Origin: Gammaproteobacteria bacterium
Lineage (GTDB): Bacteria; Pseudomonadota; Gammaproteobacteria; Pseudomonadales; Azotimanducaceae
Assembly: GCA_026707735.1 (NCBI GenBank)
Contig: JAPOWH010000007.1
Coordinates: forward strand, 62,001 to 126,000
Reading direction: 5' to 3'
DNA length: 64,000 bases
Under the pieces are notes generated by a model. It saw only the letters and a program-made list of their open reading frames with translations. It did no database searches and was not told the DNA's origin. Position 1 is the first letter of the stretch, and each line of letters begins with the position of its first letter. The position numbers were made by a program, and so were the translations under genes. Shown piece by piece: positions 18,399 through 26,495 of this stretch.

Positions 18399-19226
18399 TC
18401 ACTGGTCTCCGCTGGAGCCTCCTGAACTCGTCCCGCTGCCAAGACTGCTTGTGCTGAGACCTGCATCTCTTCCTTGGCTGTTCGACGAGATGCTTATGAC
18501 TCCCCCGGCATCCGGCGACGTGACATTGATTGCGGTAGCATCGATTCCCGTACCAAAGGGACCCGAAGTTTCTTCGAATGCCGTGCTCATCCAATCTTGA
18601 AACAGAGCGTCCCGCAACGCAAATTCCTTCTTGAAATTGCAGGTAAGCTTTGAAATGTGCGTCCCAGCAACACGCGTGTGAATGCAACTTACTCCCGTTG
18701 CATCGGGACCGTATCTCTCTACAAACGCCGCAACAACTTCCTTGACCTTCGGTCGGAGCTGCTTTGGCAGCTTGCGCATGATTCTCTTGTAGTAGTTCTT
18801 GATTTGCGGATCAGAACGAGGTTCGGCGGCGACTCCTAACCATCCAATTCCGGTGGGAAAGCTTTTCTCCACTTCTCCCAAACCATTGAGATAGATGAAG
18901 CCAACTCGGGCTTGCGCCATCTTGAAGCCTCTCTTAGCAGAGGCGAGCAAATAGGGGAATGCCTTCTTGTATTGACGGGTCATGTAGTAGTACTCGCCAG
19001 TACGATTCACCTCGTGAAAGTCATCGAACTGAAATGCGTGCAGCACATCTTCCTGAATGCCTGTGATCACCATTTCCTCTACGCTAGCGAGTTCCGACGA
19101 CTCAGCAACTGTCTCTGTCGCATCTAACTCAGTGTCTTGAGCACTAGACGCTGCACAGAACAGGAACGAAGCGAGCGTGATTGCGAGACACAACGGTTCT
19201 GTATAGCGAGAGCCAACGTTATTCAT
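18399..19226 (-). CDS. Secreted Sel1-repeat protein, tandem paralogue 3
   Basis: A 275-residue protein with a Sec signal peptide (about 1-29, ending CAASSAQ). A TonB-box-like motif follows (VEEMVITG, near residue 50), then a Sel1/TPR-like segment (QYKKAFPYLLASAKRGFKMA and the following helix ending GLGE), a conserved WLGVAA, and a region holding two conserved cysteines near ATGVSC and LTCNF. The tail is Gly/Ser-rich. It is the last of three tandem paralogues on this strand and is separated from the middle copy by 144 bases. Sel1 repeats bind proteins; the partner is unknown. Function not recognised. Confidence 0.8.
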   Translation of the reverse strand: MNNVGSRYTEPLCLAITLASFLFCAASSAQDTELDATETVAESSELASVEEMVITGIQEDVLHAFQFDDFHEVNRTGEYYYMTRQYKKAFPYLLASAKRGFKMAQARVGFIYLNGLGEVEKSFPTGIGWLGVAAEPRSDPQIKNYYKRIMRKLPKQLRPKVKEVVAAFVERYGPDATGVSCIHTRVAGTHISKLTCNFKKEFALRDALFQDWMSTAFEETSGPFGTGIDATAINVTSPDAGGVISISSNSQGRDAGLSTSSLGSGTSSGGSSGDQ

Positions 19227-19370
19227 CTCAATGTCGCAGGCACAGTATGTTAGCGCTTGATTCTATATTGAAATCGCGCGTTTATTTGCCTACGGAATAG
19301 TCGAAAGGCCCCAGATTGTGCTGCACAAGAACCCTAGAGTGGAATCCTATGCAATTGCCTGCCCAACAGA

Positions 19371-20111
19371 TCAGCTACCGGCCGCTGGAGCTCCTCCTGT
19401 ACTCGGTGCAGACAAAGAATCCGCGCCGGCGCCCGGTCCTGTGGCGAAGGGTGTTACGGCTTGGTCGAATCCTGTGCTCAACCAATCCTGAAACAATGCG
19501 TCGCGATTCTCAAACTCACCTTCAAAATTGCATTTCAAATCCGAGACATGCGTACCGGCTCGCCGCACATGATCGCAACTCATTCCTGTGGCTTTGGTTC
19601 CATACTTGTCTATGAACGCTTGAACGACCTGCTCGATCTTGGGTTTGAGGTGCTCCGGAATTGTCTTCAGCAAATCCTTGTAGTAGTTCTTGATTTCAGG
19701 ATCCGACTTTGGCGAAGCCGCAACTCCCAACCATGCTAGAGCTGTGGCTTTGCTGGGCTTTATTGCCCCTTGCCCAGTTAGATAGATGTAGCCGACTTGG
19801 GCTTGCGCAACTTTGAACCCACGCTTGGCCGATGCAAGCAAATAGGGGAATGCTTCTTTGTACCTTCCAATTCGATAGTAGTACTCGCCCCTGTCATTGA
19901 CTTGGTGGAAGTCATTGAACGTAAACGCATTTTCAATGGCGCTTCTGACTTCCGTTACAACCATCTCCTCCATTGTCGTGTGTTCATATTCCGCTGATTC
20001 GTCAGCTTTATTTGAAGCATCCTCAGGCGACTTGTCTCCAATGATTTGGGCTGTCCCGCAGGGGGCAAGCCAAATCAGAAACGCCATGAGCAAGATGGAA
20101 GTTCGAGTCAT
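19371..20111 (-). CDS. Secreted Sel1-repeat protein, tandem paralogue 2
   Basis: The frame is open from 20174, but the ATG at 20111 has AGGA five bases before it and starts a proper signal peptide (ILLMAFLIWLAPCGTAQ), giving 246 residues. The mature protein carries the TonB-box-like MEEMVVTE, the FNDFHQVNDRGEYYYRIGRY block, the Sel1-like helix pair, WLGVAA and the paired cysteines (ATGMSC, LKCNF). It shares the whole core with the genes on either side and differs mainly in the N-terminal linker and the Gly/Ala-rich tail. The cysteine in the signal (PCGTAQ) is not in a convincing lipobox. Confidence 0.8.
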   Translation of the reverse strand: MTRTSILLMAFLIWLAPCGTAQIIGDKSPEDASNKADESAEYEHTTMEEMVVTEVRSAIENAFTFNDFHQVNDRGEYYYRIGRYKEAFPYLLASAKRGFKVAQAQVGYIYLTGQGAIKPSKATALAWLGVAASPKSDPEIKNYYKDLLKTIPEHLKPKIEQVVQAFIDKYGTKATGMSCDHVRRAGTHVSDLKCNFEGEFENRDALFQDWLSTGFDQAVTPFATGPGAGADSLSAPSTGGAPAAGS

Positions 20112-20267
20112 TTGTGTCCTATTGAATTGAGAAGCGCAGTTCAAGCAACAACGTATGGCTGCATCGAAATGCATCGACTACGGTCTTCTATTGTCTACGA
20201 GCGCTCTTGCAGAATCCGTTTGCAGCTACACCGGTTCGAACTTGCATGTCAGTATGTATGGGTTCGA

Positions 20268-21059
20268 TCAATTTCCACTTGGTGTGGCCGACCCTGTCAA
20301 GTCTCCGGTGGGGCCCGTCGGTATTGCGCCTGTGCTGTTTCCCTCTAACAAGCTATTCACATCCTGCAACGCAAACTCGGCCTTGAAGTTGCACGCCATT
20401 CGCGCAATATGGGACCCTGCAGGACGAGACATGATGCACTCCATGCCGGTCGCGTCGGGTCCATAGAGCTTCACGTATTCGCCAACTACCGCCTCTACCG
20501 CGGGCAGCAACTCCTCCGGTATCTTTCTCAACAACCTCTTGTAATAATTCCGAATTTGCGGATCGGTGTCCTCGGTTGCCGCAACGCCGAGCCACCCCAT
20601 CGCTCGCCAACCGTCACGCGGAATCTCGCCCAATCCTTGCTGGTAAATGAATCCCAGACGAGCCTGCGCCATCTTGAATCCCTGCTTGGCCGAAGCGAGC
20701 AAGTAGGGAAACGCCTTCTTGTACTGTCTAGTCCGGTAGTAGTATTCGCCTCGATTGTGCACTAAATGGCGGTCTGCAAACGTCTGTAGATTGGGAAACT
20801 CCGGTTGCTGACCTGTGATTATGATCTCTTCCATGATTTCGGTGGGTATCGAGGGTGGCTGAACTTCTTCGCCACTCTCGGCGGTTATAGTCTCCTCCGA
20901 AAATTCCGTGTCCGTCAGTTCATTCGTCTCGCCATCTTGCGTGGAGTCTGGAGTTTGCTGGGCGTTAGATGCAAACGCAAATAGCAACACAAACGGAATT
21001 GTGACAGCAAGACCTATTTTCGGCATGGCACCAGGAGTTTCTCGTGGCTGGGTTCGCAT
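20268..21059 (-). CDS. Secreted Sel1-repeat protein, tandem paralogue 1
   Basis: First of the three paralogues in the direction of transcription; 263 residues from the ATG at 21059, or 252 from the ATG at 21026, which gives a tidier signal peptide (IGLAVTIPFVLLFAFASNAQ). An acidic linker leads to the TonB-box-like MEEIIITGQ. The shared core follows: NRGEYYYRTRQYKKAFPYLL, Sel1-like helices, WLGVAA, a YGPDATGMEC cysteine and a MACNF cysteine. Its core is closest to paralogue 3. The 239-base gap upstream, shared with divergent yciB, should hold its promoter, but I see no clear consensus. Confidence 0.8.
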   Translation of the reverse strand: MRTQPRETPGAMPKIGLAVTIPFVLLFAFASNAQQTPDSTQDGETNELTDTEFSEETITAESGEEVQPPSIPTEIMEEIIITGQQPEFPNLQTFADRHLVHNRGEYYYRTRQYKKAFPYLLASAKQGFKMAQARLGFIYQQGLGEIPRDGWRAMGWLGVAATEDTDPQIRNYYKRLLRKIPEELLPAVEAVVGEYVKLYGPDATGMECIMSRPAGSHIARMACNFKAEFALQDVNSLLEGNSTGAIPTGPTGDLTGSATPSGN

Positions 21060-21298
21060 TGTCTAGCAATCGGTTTGTACTTTCTCAGCGACTATTTTGC
21101 TTTCAATCAGGGTTTCTATTGTATGTGCATTCTCAATCCGATAGAGTGGGTGCTCAGATCCAGCAACGTGTCATCCCCCTGAGAATCGGCGCAAGGACCG
21201 TTGAATTCCAATCACTCCGGGAGCCGAACATACCTAAACACACTCGAGCTACGTCTAAAATTCGGCACTAGAAAAACGGTCACGCAATTCATTTCGAT

Positions 21299-21844
21299 AT
21301 GAACCAGTTCTTTGAGTTCGCGCCAGCTGCGGTGTTCTTCGTAGTCTACTTGCTGGCCGGAATTTACTATGCCACCGCGGCACTTATGGTCGCCGTGGCA
21401 TTGCAGTTCATCGTGTATTGGATCTTCAAATGGCCCATTACAAAAATGATGTGGTTGATTCTCGTCGTAGCCTTTATTTCGGGTACTCTGACCATCGCAT
21501 TGCAGAATCCAATTTTCATCAAATGGAAGCCTACCGTTGTCTCTTGGATACTCAGCGCAATTTTGCTCACCAACCAGTTTCTCGGACGAAAAAATGTCTT
21601 GAAGTGGCTTGTGGGAGACTACGTCAAGCTATCAGAAAGGATTTGGAAACACCAAGCGCTTATCCTTGGAATAGGAATGTTCCTGTCGGGGTCTACGAAT
21701 CTCTTCGTGGCATACACCTTCAGCGAAGCCATATGGGTTTCCTATCGCTTTGCTTCAATCTTCATATGGCCTATTCTCTTCGCCATAGCTATGGCGGTGT
21801 ATCTGGCAGTCTTGGGTAAATTCAAGGACATTGAATCGAATTGA
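21299..21844 (+). CDS. yciB: Inner membrane-spanning protein YciB (septation protein A family)
   Basis: A 181-residue polytopic inner-membrane protein with five predicted helices. Family marks include the N-terminal FFEFAPAAVFFVVYLLAGIYYATA, the central GTLTIALQNPIFIKWKPTVV and the C-terminal membrane segments. YciB interacts with cell-division and elongation proteins and affects envelope integrity in E. coli; in Shigella it was linked to septation. It starts a plus-strand run with a small membrane protein and pdxJ and is divergent from the Sel1-repeat genes. Confidence 0.9.
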   Translation: MNQFFEFAPAAVFFVVYLLAGIYYATAALMVAVALQFIVYWIFKWPITKMMWLILVVAFISGTLTIALQNPIFIKWKPTVVSWILSAILLTNQFLGRKNVLKWLVGDYVKLSERIWKHQALILGIGMFLSGSTNLFVAYTFSEAIWVSYRFASIFIWPILFAIAMAVYLAVLGKFKDIESN

Positions 21845-21857
21845 CGGCAGTGGGTTC

Positions 21858-22157
21858 ATGAGAGGTACGCCATCCAAGTCCGCACGTATGGCTGCTTTTG
21901 CGATTATGGTGTGCCTGTGCATGCTTCCGACATTGGGTCAAGAAGATGCAGAAAATCAATCTGAACAGAAGTATTTAGAAGCCGTGACCCTAAATGAACG
22001 TCTCCGCACAGAGCTCGCTAACCTGAATTCCGACTTCGATCGAGCACGCGTAGCCCAGCGATGGGCATTGGCTTTGGTGGGACTGGGCGCTTTTGGCCTG
22101 GGATTTGTGCTGGGCTACGTAGGACGGCACTCGAAAGATGCGGCAAAGCAACCATGA
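21858..22157 (+). CDS. Small membrane protein with coiled coil
   Basis: A 99-residue protein (ATG 21858; an in-frame TTG at 21831 would overlap yciB). It has an N-terminal signal or anchor (about 9-28), a charged helical coiled-coil stretch (EQKYLEAVTLNERLRTELAN) and a C-terminal transmembrane helix rich in Gly (ALALVGLGAFGLGFVLGYV). The layout resembles the C-terminal part of SH3-domain/TMP-type membrane proteins, but no SH3 domain is present. Its TGA overlaps the pdxJ ATG (ATGA), so the two are translationally coupled. Function unknown. Confidence 0.7.
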   Translation: MRGTPSKSARMAAFAIMVCLCMLPTLGQEDAENQSEQKYLEAVTLNERLRTELANLNSDFDRARVAQRWALALVGLGAFGLGFVLGYVGRHSKDAAKQP

Positions 22158-22945
22158 CGACTGCACTGTCCGTAAACGTAAACAAGATTGCCTGGCTACG
22201 CAATGCCCGAGACGGAGACCGGCCCGACCTCATTCAATGCTGCCGAAAGATAATCCAGGCTGGCGCACAAGGAATCACGGTTCATCCTCGGTCGGACCAG
22301 AGGCACATCAGGCCGGCCGACGTCTACGCTGTAAATGACCTTGTCCATGAGCTGAATGTCGAATACAACATTGAAGGCAATCCAAGTGTTGGACGACTGT
22401 CTAACGGCTACCCCGGTTTTCTCGAGCTCGTTGAGGACACGTGTCCAACGCAATGCACGCTTGTACCGGACAACGCAACGCAACTCACCTCAGACCACGG
22501 ATGGGACCTAAGCAACGAGGTAAATTTTGAATGCGTTCGTACGTATATTCGTCGCATTCACGAAATCGGTGCGCGAGTTAGCCTATTTCTCGATCCGGAA
22601 CCCCAGATGGTGGAACGAGCTCGTGAATCCGGAGCGGACCGCATCGAGCTCTTTACAGGTCCTTGGTGCGATTTGGTGGCGCACGGTGGACTGACTAGCG
22701 AATACGCTCAACAGTGCCTTGCCAAGTATGTCATTGCCGCCAGTCGCGCCCGCGAACTAGGATTGCAAGTCAATGCAGGCCACGACCTCGATCTAGGAAA
22801 TGTCGGCCACTTCTGTTCTCAAGTTCCGGTTTCGGAGGTTTCCATTGGCCACGCGCTAGTTGCCGACGCCCTCGCATACGGACTGGAACGCACCGTCAAA
22901 CTCTACGTTTCTGCAATACAGGACGCTTTCGATACAGAACGCTAG
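22154..22945 (+). CDS. pdxJ: Pyridoxine 5'-phosphate synthase PdxJ
   Basis: PdxJ joins 3-amino-2-oxopropyl phosphate and 1-deoxyxylulose 5-phosphate to form pyridoxine 5'-phosphate. The frame is open from 22061, but the real start is the ATG at 22154, which gives the family N-terminus LSVNVNKIAWLRNARDG and 263 residues. Conserved active-site segments are HPRSDQRHIRPADV and the terminal-phase GADRIELFTGPW and NAGHDL. It overlaps the preceding membrane gene by four bases. In most gammaproteobacteria pdxJ follows recO in the rnc-era-recO operon; here that context is absent. Confidence 0.97.
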   Translation: MTTALSVNVNKIAWLRNARDGDRPDLIQCCRKIIQAGAQGITVHPRSDQRHIRPADVYAVNDLVHELNVEYNIEGNPSVGRLSNGYPGFLELVEDTCPTQCTLVPDNATQLTSDHGWDLSNEVNFECVRTYIRRIHEIGARVSLFLDPEPQMVERARESGADRIELFTGPWCDLVAHGGLTSEYAQQCLAKYVIAASRARELGLQVNAGHDLDLGNVGHFCSQVPVSEVSIGHALVADALAYGLERTVKLYVSAIQDAFDTER

Positions 22946-23015
22946 TGAAGGTCTCGGCTTGCTTTGCAGCAAGTGTGCTTAAAATTTGTGCTTTCTGCTC
23001 AATCGAGAACGAACC

Positions 23016-23585
23016 ATGCGAAAACTTCGACTAGCCATAGCGGGGCTTGCCGCCCTCCCTTTCGCCCTATTGGGCCAATTCAACGCAGGGGAATCAGAAG
23101 AACAAGTCACGCTCGAGGTTGGCGACGATGCGCCCGATTTCAGTCTGCCCGCGAGTGACGGCAACGAATACAAGCTATCCGAAGTCCTGAAGGACGGACC
23201 AGTTGTACTTGCATGGTTTCCCAAGGCTGACACCCCGGGTTGCACTGCCCAATGCAAGTCGATAGCAAAGAACGGCGACATGATTCGTGAATATAAGGTC
23301 ACATACTTCATGATTAGCGTCGACACGGTGGAGGACAACACCAAGTTTGCCGAAAAGTACTCTGCAGATTTCCCAATCCTTTCCGACACGACGAAGGAAG
23401 TAGCGAATGAATACGGCGTCTTGCGCACGATGGGCAAATACACAATTCCTGCCCGTGATACGTTCTACATTGGAACGGATGGCAAGATCCTAAAAATCGA
23501 GCGCAATGTGAAAGTTAATACTGCTGCGGAAGACATGGCCGCCAATCTAAAGGAACTCAACGTGGACCGTGTCGAGTCTACGTAG
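23016..23585 (+). CDS. Exported peroxiredoxin (AhpC/TSA, PrxQ/Bcp-like)
   Basis: The ATG at 23016 begins a signal-peptide-like segment (LAIAGLAALPFALLGQFNAG), then a 160-residue thioredoxin-fold peroxidase domain. The peroxidatic cysteine lies in KADTPGCTAQCKS, the PrxQ/Bcp pattern, with an extra cysteine four residues on that could act as resolving cysteine. It should reduce hydrogen peroxide or organic peroxides, here probably in the periplasm. An upstream in-frame start at 22986 would add ten residues and spoil the signal. It precedes the TonB-dependent receptor gene by 71 bases. Confidence 0.87.
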   Translation: MRKLRLAIAGLAALPFALLGQFNAGESEEQVTLEVGDDAPDFSLPASDGNEYKLSEVLKDGPVVLAWFPKADTPGCTAQCKSIAKNGDMIREYKVTYFMISVDTVEDNTKFAEKYSADFPILSDTTKEVANEYGVLRTMGKYTIPARDTFYIGTDGKILKIERNVKVNTAAEDMAANLKELNVDRVEST

Positions 23586-23656
23586 TCTAATGCGCCTTAG
23601 AGTAGTGACCGGCTACGCATAGAGAGGTCACCAATTACCCGCAGGTTAGTGTCGGG

Positions 23657-25777
23657 TTGAAGGAGTTCGTGCGCAGGCTAGCTCAGTTTCTGGCTAAAGC
23701 AACTCTTGGAATCCCATGGGTTCTGGCATTGTGTGTGCTTGTTATGGCGGCGCGCGCGGATGAACAGACAGCTCCCCATTCGAGCTCGGATGAGGAAGAA
23801 CAGATTGAAGAGGTCGTTGTAAGGGCAGATCCCGCAAGCTTGGCCGCCCGATCAAGTCAGGGAAGCGTGACTTCTGTAGGTGCTGCATCTGTTTCGCTGG
23901 TGCGAGCGACTCATCCCAACGAAATACTGTCTCGCGTTCCCGGAGTCTGGGTGGTGCGTGGTTCGGGCCAGGAGCATTTAACCGGCATGAGGTCGGGAGT
24001 ACTGGCTGGAGCTGGCGCTTGTGGAGCGTTCCTATTGCTTGAGGACAACATACCAGTTCGTCCAGTAGGGTTCTGCAATGTCAATGGCTTGTTCGAATTG
24101 AACACAGAACAAGCGGATTCGATCGAAGTGCTGCGTGGCCCCGCAAGCGCAATTTTTGGAGGAAATGCGCTACACGGAGTCATTAATGTACGCAGCTTCA
24201 TGGACGCCAACGCGCCCGCACGATTGAGTATTGACGCGGGTCCAAACGACTTCCTGCAATTCCGCGTCGACCATAGCAACCGCAGCTCACGCTTCAAAAT
24301 GCATTCCACCACGACGAATGGCTATCGCGAGTCCACTGGATACGCACAACACAAGGCAAACGCTCGGACAACAATCTCCTTCGGCAACTGGGAGTCCATG
24401 CACACCATCTCAGCAACTGTGCTTGACCAAGAGACTGGGGGCTATGTAAACGGCTTCGAGTCCTTCAAGAACTCGCAGCTAAGACGATCGAATCCAAATC
24501 CCGAAGCATTTCGCGATGCAATGTCGCTGAGAGCTGCCAGTCACTGGATTGGCGAATACGCGGAAGGAAGTCTCTACATAAGCCCCTACGCTCGACGGTC
24601 CACCATGAAATTTCTCCAGCATTTCCTGCCGGGTCAGCCGACAGAAAAGAACTCCCAGTCCAGTATGGGTGTTGTATCGCATTGGACGAAGACCCGTTCT
24701 CGACACACATACACTTTGGGAGCGCACTACGAGTGGATGAGTGCCCGTCTTCTTCAGCAGCAGAAAAACGCCACAATTGGCTCACCCTTCCTTGCTGCTA
24801 CCCGGCCTCCTGGAATTCACTACAACTTTGATGTCGCTGCGATCACGTTGGCTGTATTTGGCGATTCCATCATTTCACTCGGAGACGACGACGAAATCAA
24901 CGGAAGCCTACGCGTAGAACAGGTCAGGTACAACTACGACAATCTGCACCTCAACGGCAATACTCGGGACGATCGAACGCCTTGTGGATTTGGTGGGTGT
25001 CTGTACACCCGACCGGCAGACCGTACGGACAGTTTCTACAACGGCGCGGTCCGACTCGGCTACCGTCGATACCTTGGCGACCATACCCGTCTACGGGGAC
25101 TCATAGGGTGGGGATATCGTCCGCCGCAGACAACCGAACTCTATCGATTGCAGAGCGGGCAGTCTCTGGCAGACTTGACGAGCGAAAGACTTCGATCGAT
25201 GGAAGCAGGCGTGGAGGTCGTTCGCGAAGAGATTGAAATCAGCGTCGCTGCATATCGGGAATCGAACAAAGACCTAGTCTTTAGAGACGCAGAGGGAATG
25301 AATGTAAGCGACGGTGAAATCCTTGCTCAAGGAGTCGAAGTTGAGCTAACCTGGAAGGCAAACACGGAGCACACCATCGCACTAGCGGGCTCTCTTGCAA
25401 ATCACGAATACAGATTCACTCGCACTGTTGCCAGGGGCGAACAAATCAATAGGGGTGCAGAAGTGGACTCGGCACCTTCACTTCAATCCAGCGTCCGATG
25501 GAGCTATCAGCCACTTCTTCAAACTATGCTCGAGGTCGAATTCGTTCACATCGGCTCGCACTACCTCAACGCTGCCAACACAGCAAGATATGGTGGACAC
25601 ACTTTGGCGCACATCAGAGCAAACTGGATTTTCAATGCGAGTTGGCGGGGTTCGCTAAGGGTCGCGAACGCGTTGAATGCCAAGTACGCTGACCGCGCGG
25701 ACTATGCGTTTGGCAACTATCGCTACTTTCCGGGTGCCCCTCGCCAATTATTCGCGGGAATCGAGTACGCCTGGTAG
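23657..25777 (+). CDS. TonB-dependent outer-membrane receptor
   Basis: A 706-residue receptor with a signal peptide (about 1-34), a TonB box (EEVVVRAD, near 49-56), a plug domain (about 65-190, with EVLRGPASAIFGGNALHGVINV) and a C-terminal 22-strand barrel ending in an aromatic residue (EYAW). It imports a substrate such as a siderophore, haem, cobalamin or glycan fragment using TonB energy; the substrate cannot be read from the sequence. The plug has a cysteine pair (GACGAF and GFCNV) and an extracellular loop has another (TPCGFGGCLY). The start is TTG at 23657; a GTG four codons later is an alternative. Confidence 0.9.
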   Translation: MKEFVRRLAQFLAKATLGIPWVLALCVLVMAARADEQTAPHSSSDEEEQIEEVVVRADPASLAARSSQGSVTSVGAASVSLVRATHPNEILSRVPGVWVVRGSGQEHLTGMRSGVLAGAGACGAFLLLEDNIPVRPVGFCNVNGLFELNTEQADSIEVLRGPASAIFGGNALHGVINVRSFMDANAPARLSIDAGPNDFLQFRVDHSNRSSRFKMHSTTTNGYRESTGYAQHKANARTTISFGNWESMHTISATVLDQETGGYVNGFESFKNSQLRRSNPNPEAFRDAMSLRAASHWIGEYAEGSLYISPYARRSTMKFLQHFLPGQPTEKNSQSSMGVVSHWTKTRSRHTYTLGAHYEWMSARLLQQQKNATIGSPFLAATRPPGIHYNFDVAAITLAVFGDSIISLGDDDEINGSLRVEQVRYNYDNLHLNGNTRDDRTPCGFGGCLYTRPADRTDSFYNGAVRLGYRRYLGDHTRLRGLIGWGYRPPQTTELYRLQSGQSLADLTSERLRSMEAGVEVVREEIEISVAAYRESNKDLVFRDAEGMNVSDGEILAQGVEVELTWKANTEHTIALAGSLANHEYRFTRTVARGEQINRGAEVDSAPSLQSSVRWSYQPLLQTMLEVEFVHIGSHYLNAANTARYGGHTLAHIRANWIFNASWRGSLRVANALNAKYADRADYAFGNYRYFPGAPRQLFAGIEYAW

Positions 25778-25893
25778 CGCTCGAGACTTCCGACGACCTG
25801 CTGGACAAAACGTAGCAGACGAAGAGCGCTACTCGCTCAGTAGATGGCTACTGCCCAGGCGTGGCTGGACTCAAATCAGCTACACGCCGCTCA

Positions 25894-26214
25894 CTAATCG
25901 CCCGGAGCTCGGTACGATACGTTCTTTCGAATTGCTTCGTCGATCGTCTCCGGCGAAACCAGCACCTTCATCGTCACATCCAGCGCGCCTGCAGCGCCAA
26001 TGAACATCGATAGCGCGACCGCCGAAGCCTCGTCAGGAAGGTCTACAACCATAAGCAAATCGACATCCCCAAACGCGTAGTACATGGCATCTAGCGAACC
26101 GCCCAGACCCTCTACTGTCTGCGTCAGCGCCTCTCTTCTGCCGCTGCCTCCTTCTTTGAGCAAACCCTGCACTCCCGCTTGCGTATAGCTTGCTTGAAAT
26201 AGGTACTTTGACAT
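25894..26214 (-). CDS. GYD-domain protein
   Basis: The 106-residue protein from the ATG at 26214 matches the GYD domain family: it opens with KYLFQASYTQAGVQGLLKEG and carries the name-giving motif as YYAFGDVDLLMVVDLPD. These small alpha/beta proteins are common, probably bind small molecules or form dimeric ferredoxin-like folds, and have no established function. An upstream in-frame start at 26271 would add 19 residues and is less typical. A TATACT element lies upstream on the minus strand (26246-26241), but its -35 spacing is poor. It is divergent from the large permease fusion genes. Confidence 0.85.
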   Translation of the reverse strand: MSKYLFQASYTQAGVQGLLKEGGSGRREALTQTVEGLGGSLDAMYYAFGDVDLLMVVDLPDEASAVALSMFIGAAGALDVTMKVLVSPETIDEAIRKNVSYRAPGD

Positions 26215-26340
26215 GTCAATTCCAACCTGAAGTTTGAATGAGTATAAGACACGACAGTTGACTTGACGCAAATTGTCTGAGGCGCACTACATCTATTGAA
26301 TGCAAGATGCTACGCGTGGATACACTAACGGTCTCGTAAA

Positions 26341-26372
26341 AGAGCCAATTTCGATGTTTGCGCAATGGCTCT
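26341..26372. promoter_or_regulatory. Inverted repeat upstream of sigma-54 promoter (candidate activator site)
   Basis: AGAGCCA (26341-26347) and TGGCTCT (26366-26372) form perfect 7-base arms around an 18-base centre. The repeat lies about 65-95 bases upstream of the sigma-54 core, in the range used by bacterial enhancer-binding proteins. Its role is inference. Confidence 0.35.
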
Positions 26373-26436
26373 ATGTTTGCCAACACCCACAATCAAGTTT
26401 CGCATTCCAAATGCAAAGAGCAGCGGTTTGATGCAT

Positions 26437-26452
26437 TGGCACGAGAATTGCA
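26437..26452 (+). promoter_or_regulatory. Sigma-54 (RpoN) promoter of fusion gene 1
   Basis: TGGCACG (26437-26443), four bases, then TTGCA (26448-26452) matches the RpoN consensus core TGGCACG-N4-TTGCW exactly, with GG and GC twelve bases apart (-24/-12). The predicted transcription start is near 26463, leaving a leader of about 33 bases before the ATG at 26496, which has its own GGAGG. Confidence 0.85.
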
Positions 26453-26495
26453 CTGCTTTTAGTAGACCGGGACATCCGCGAGGGAGGAAGTGCCT

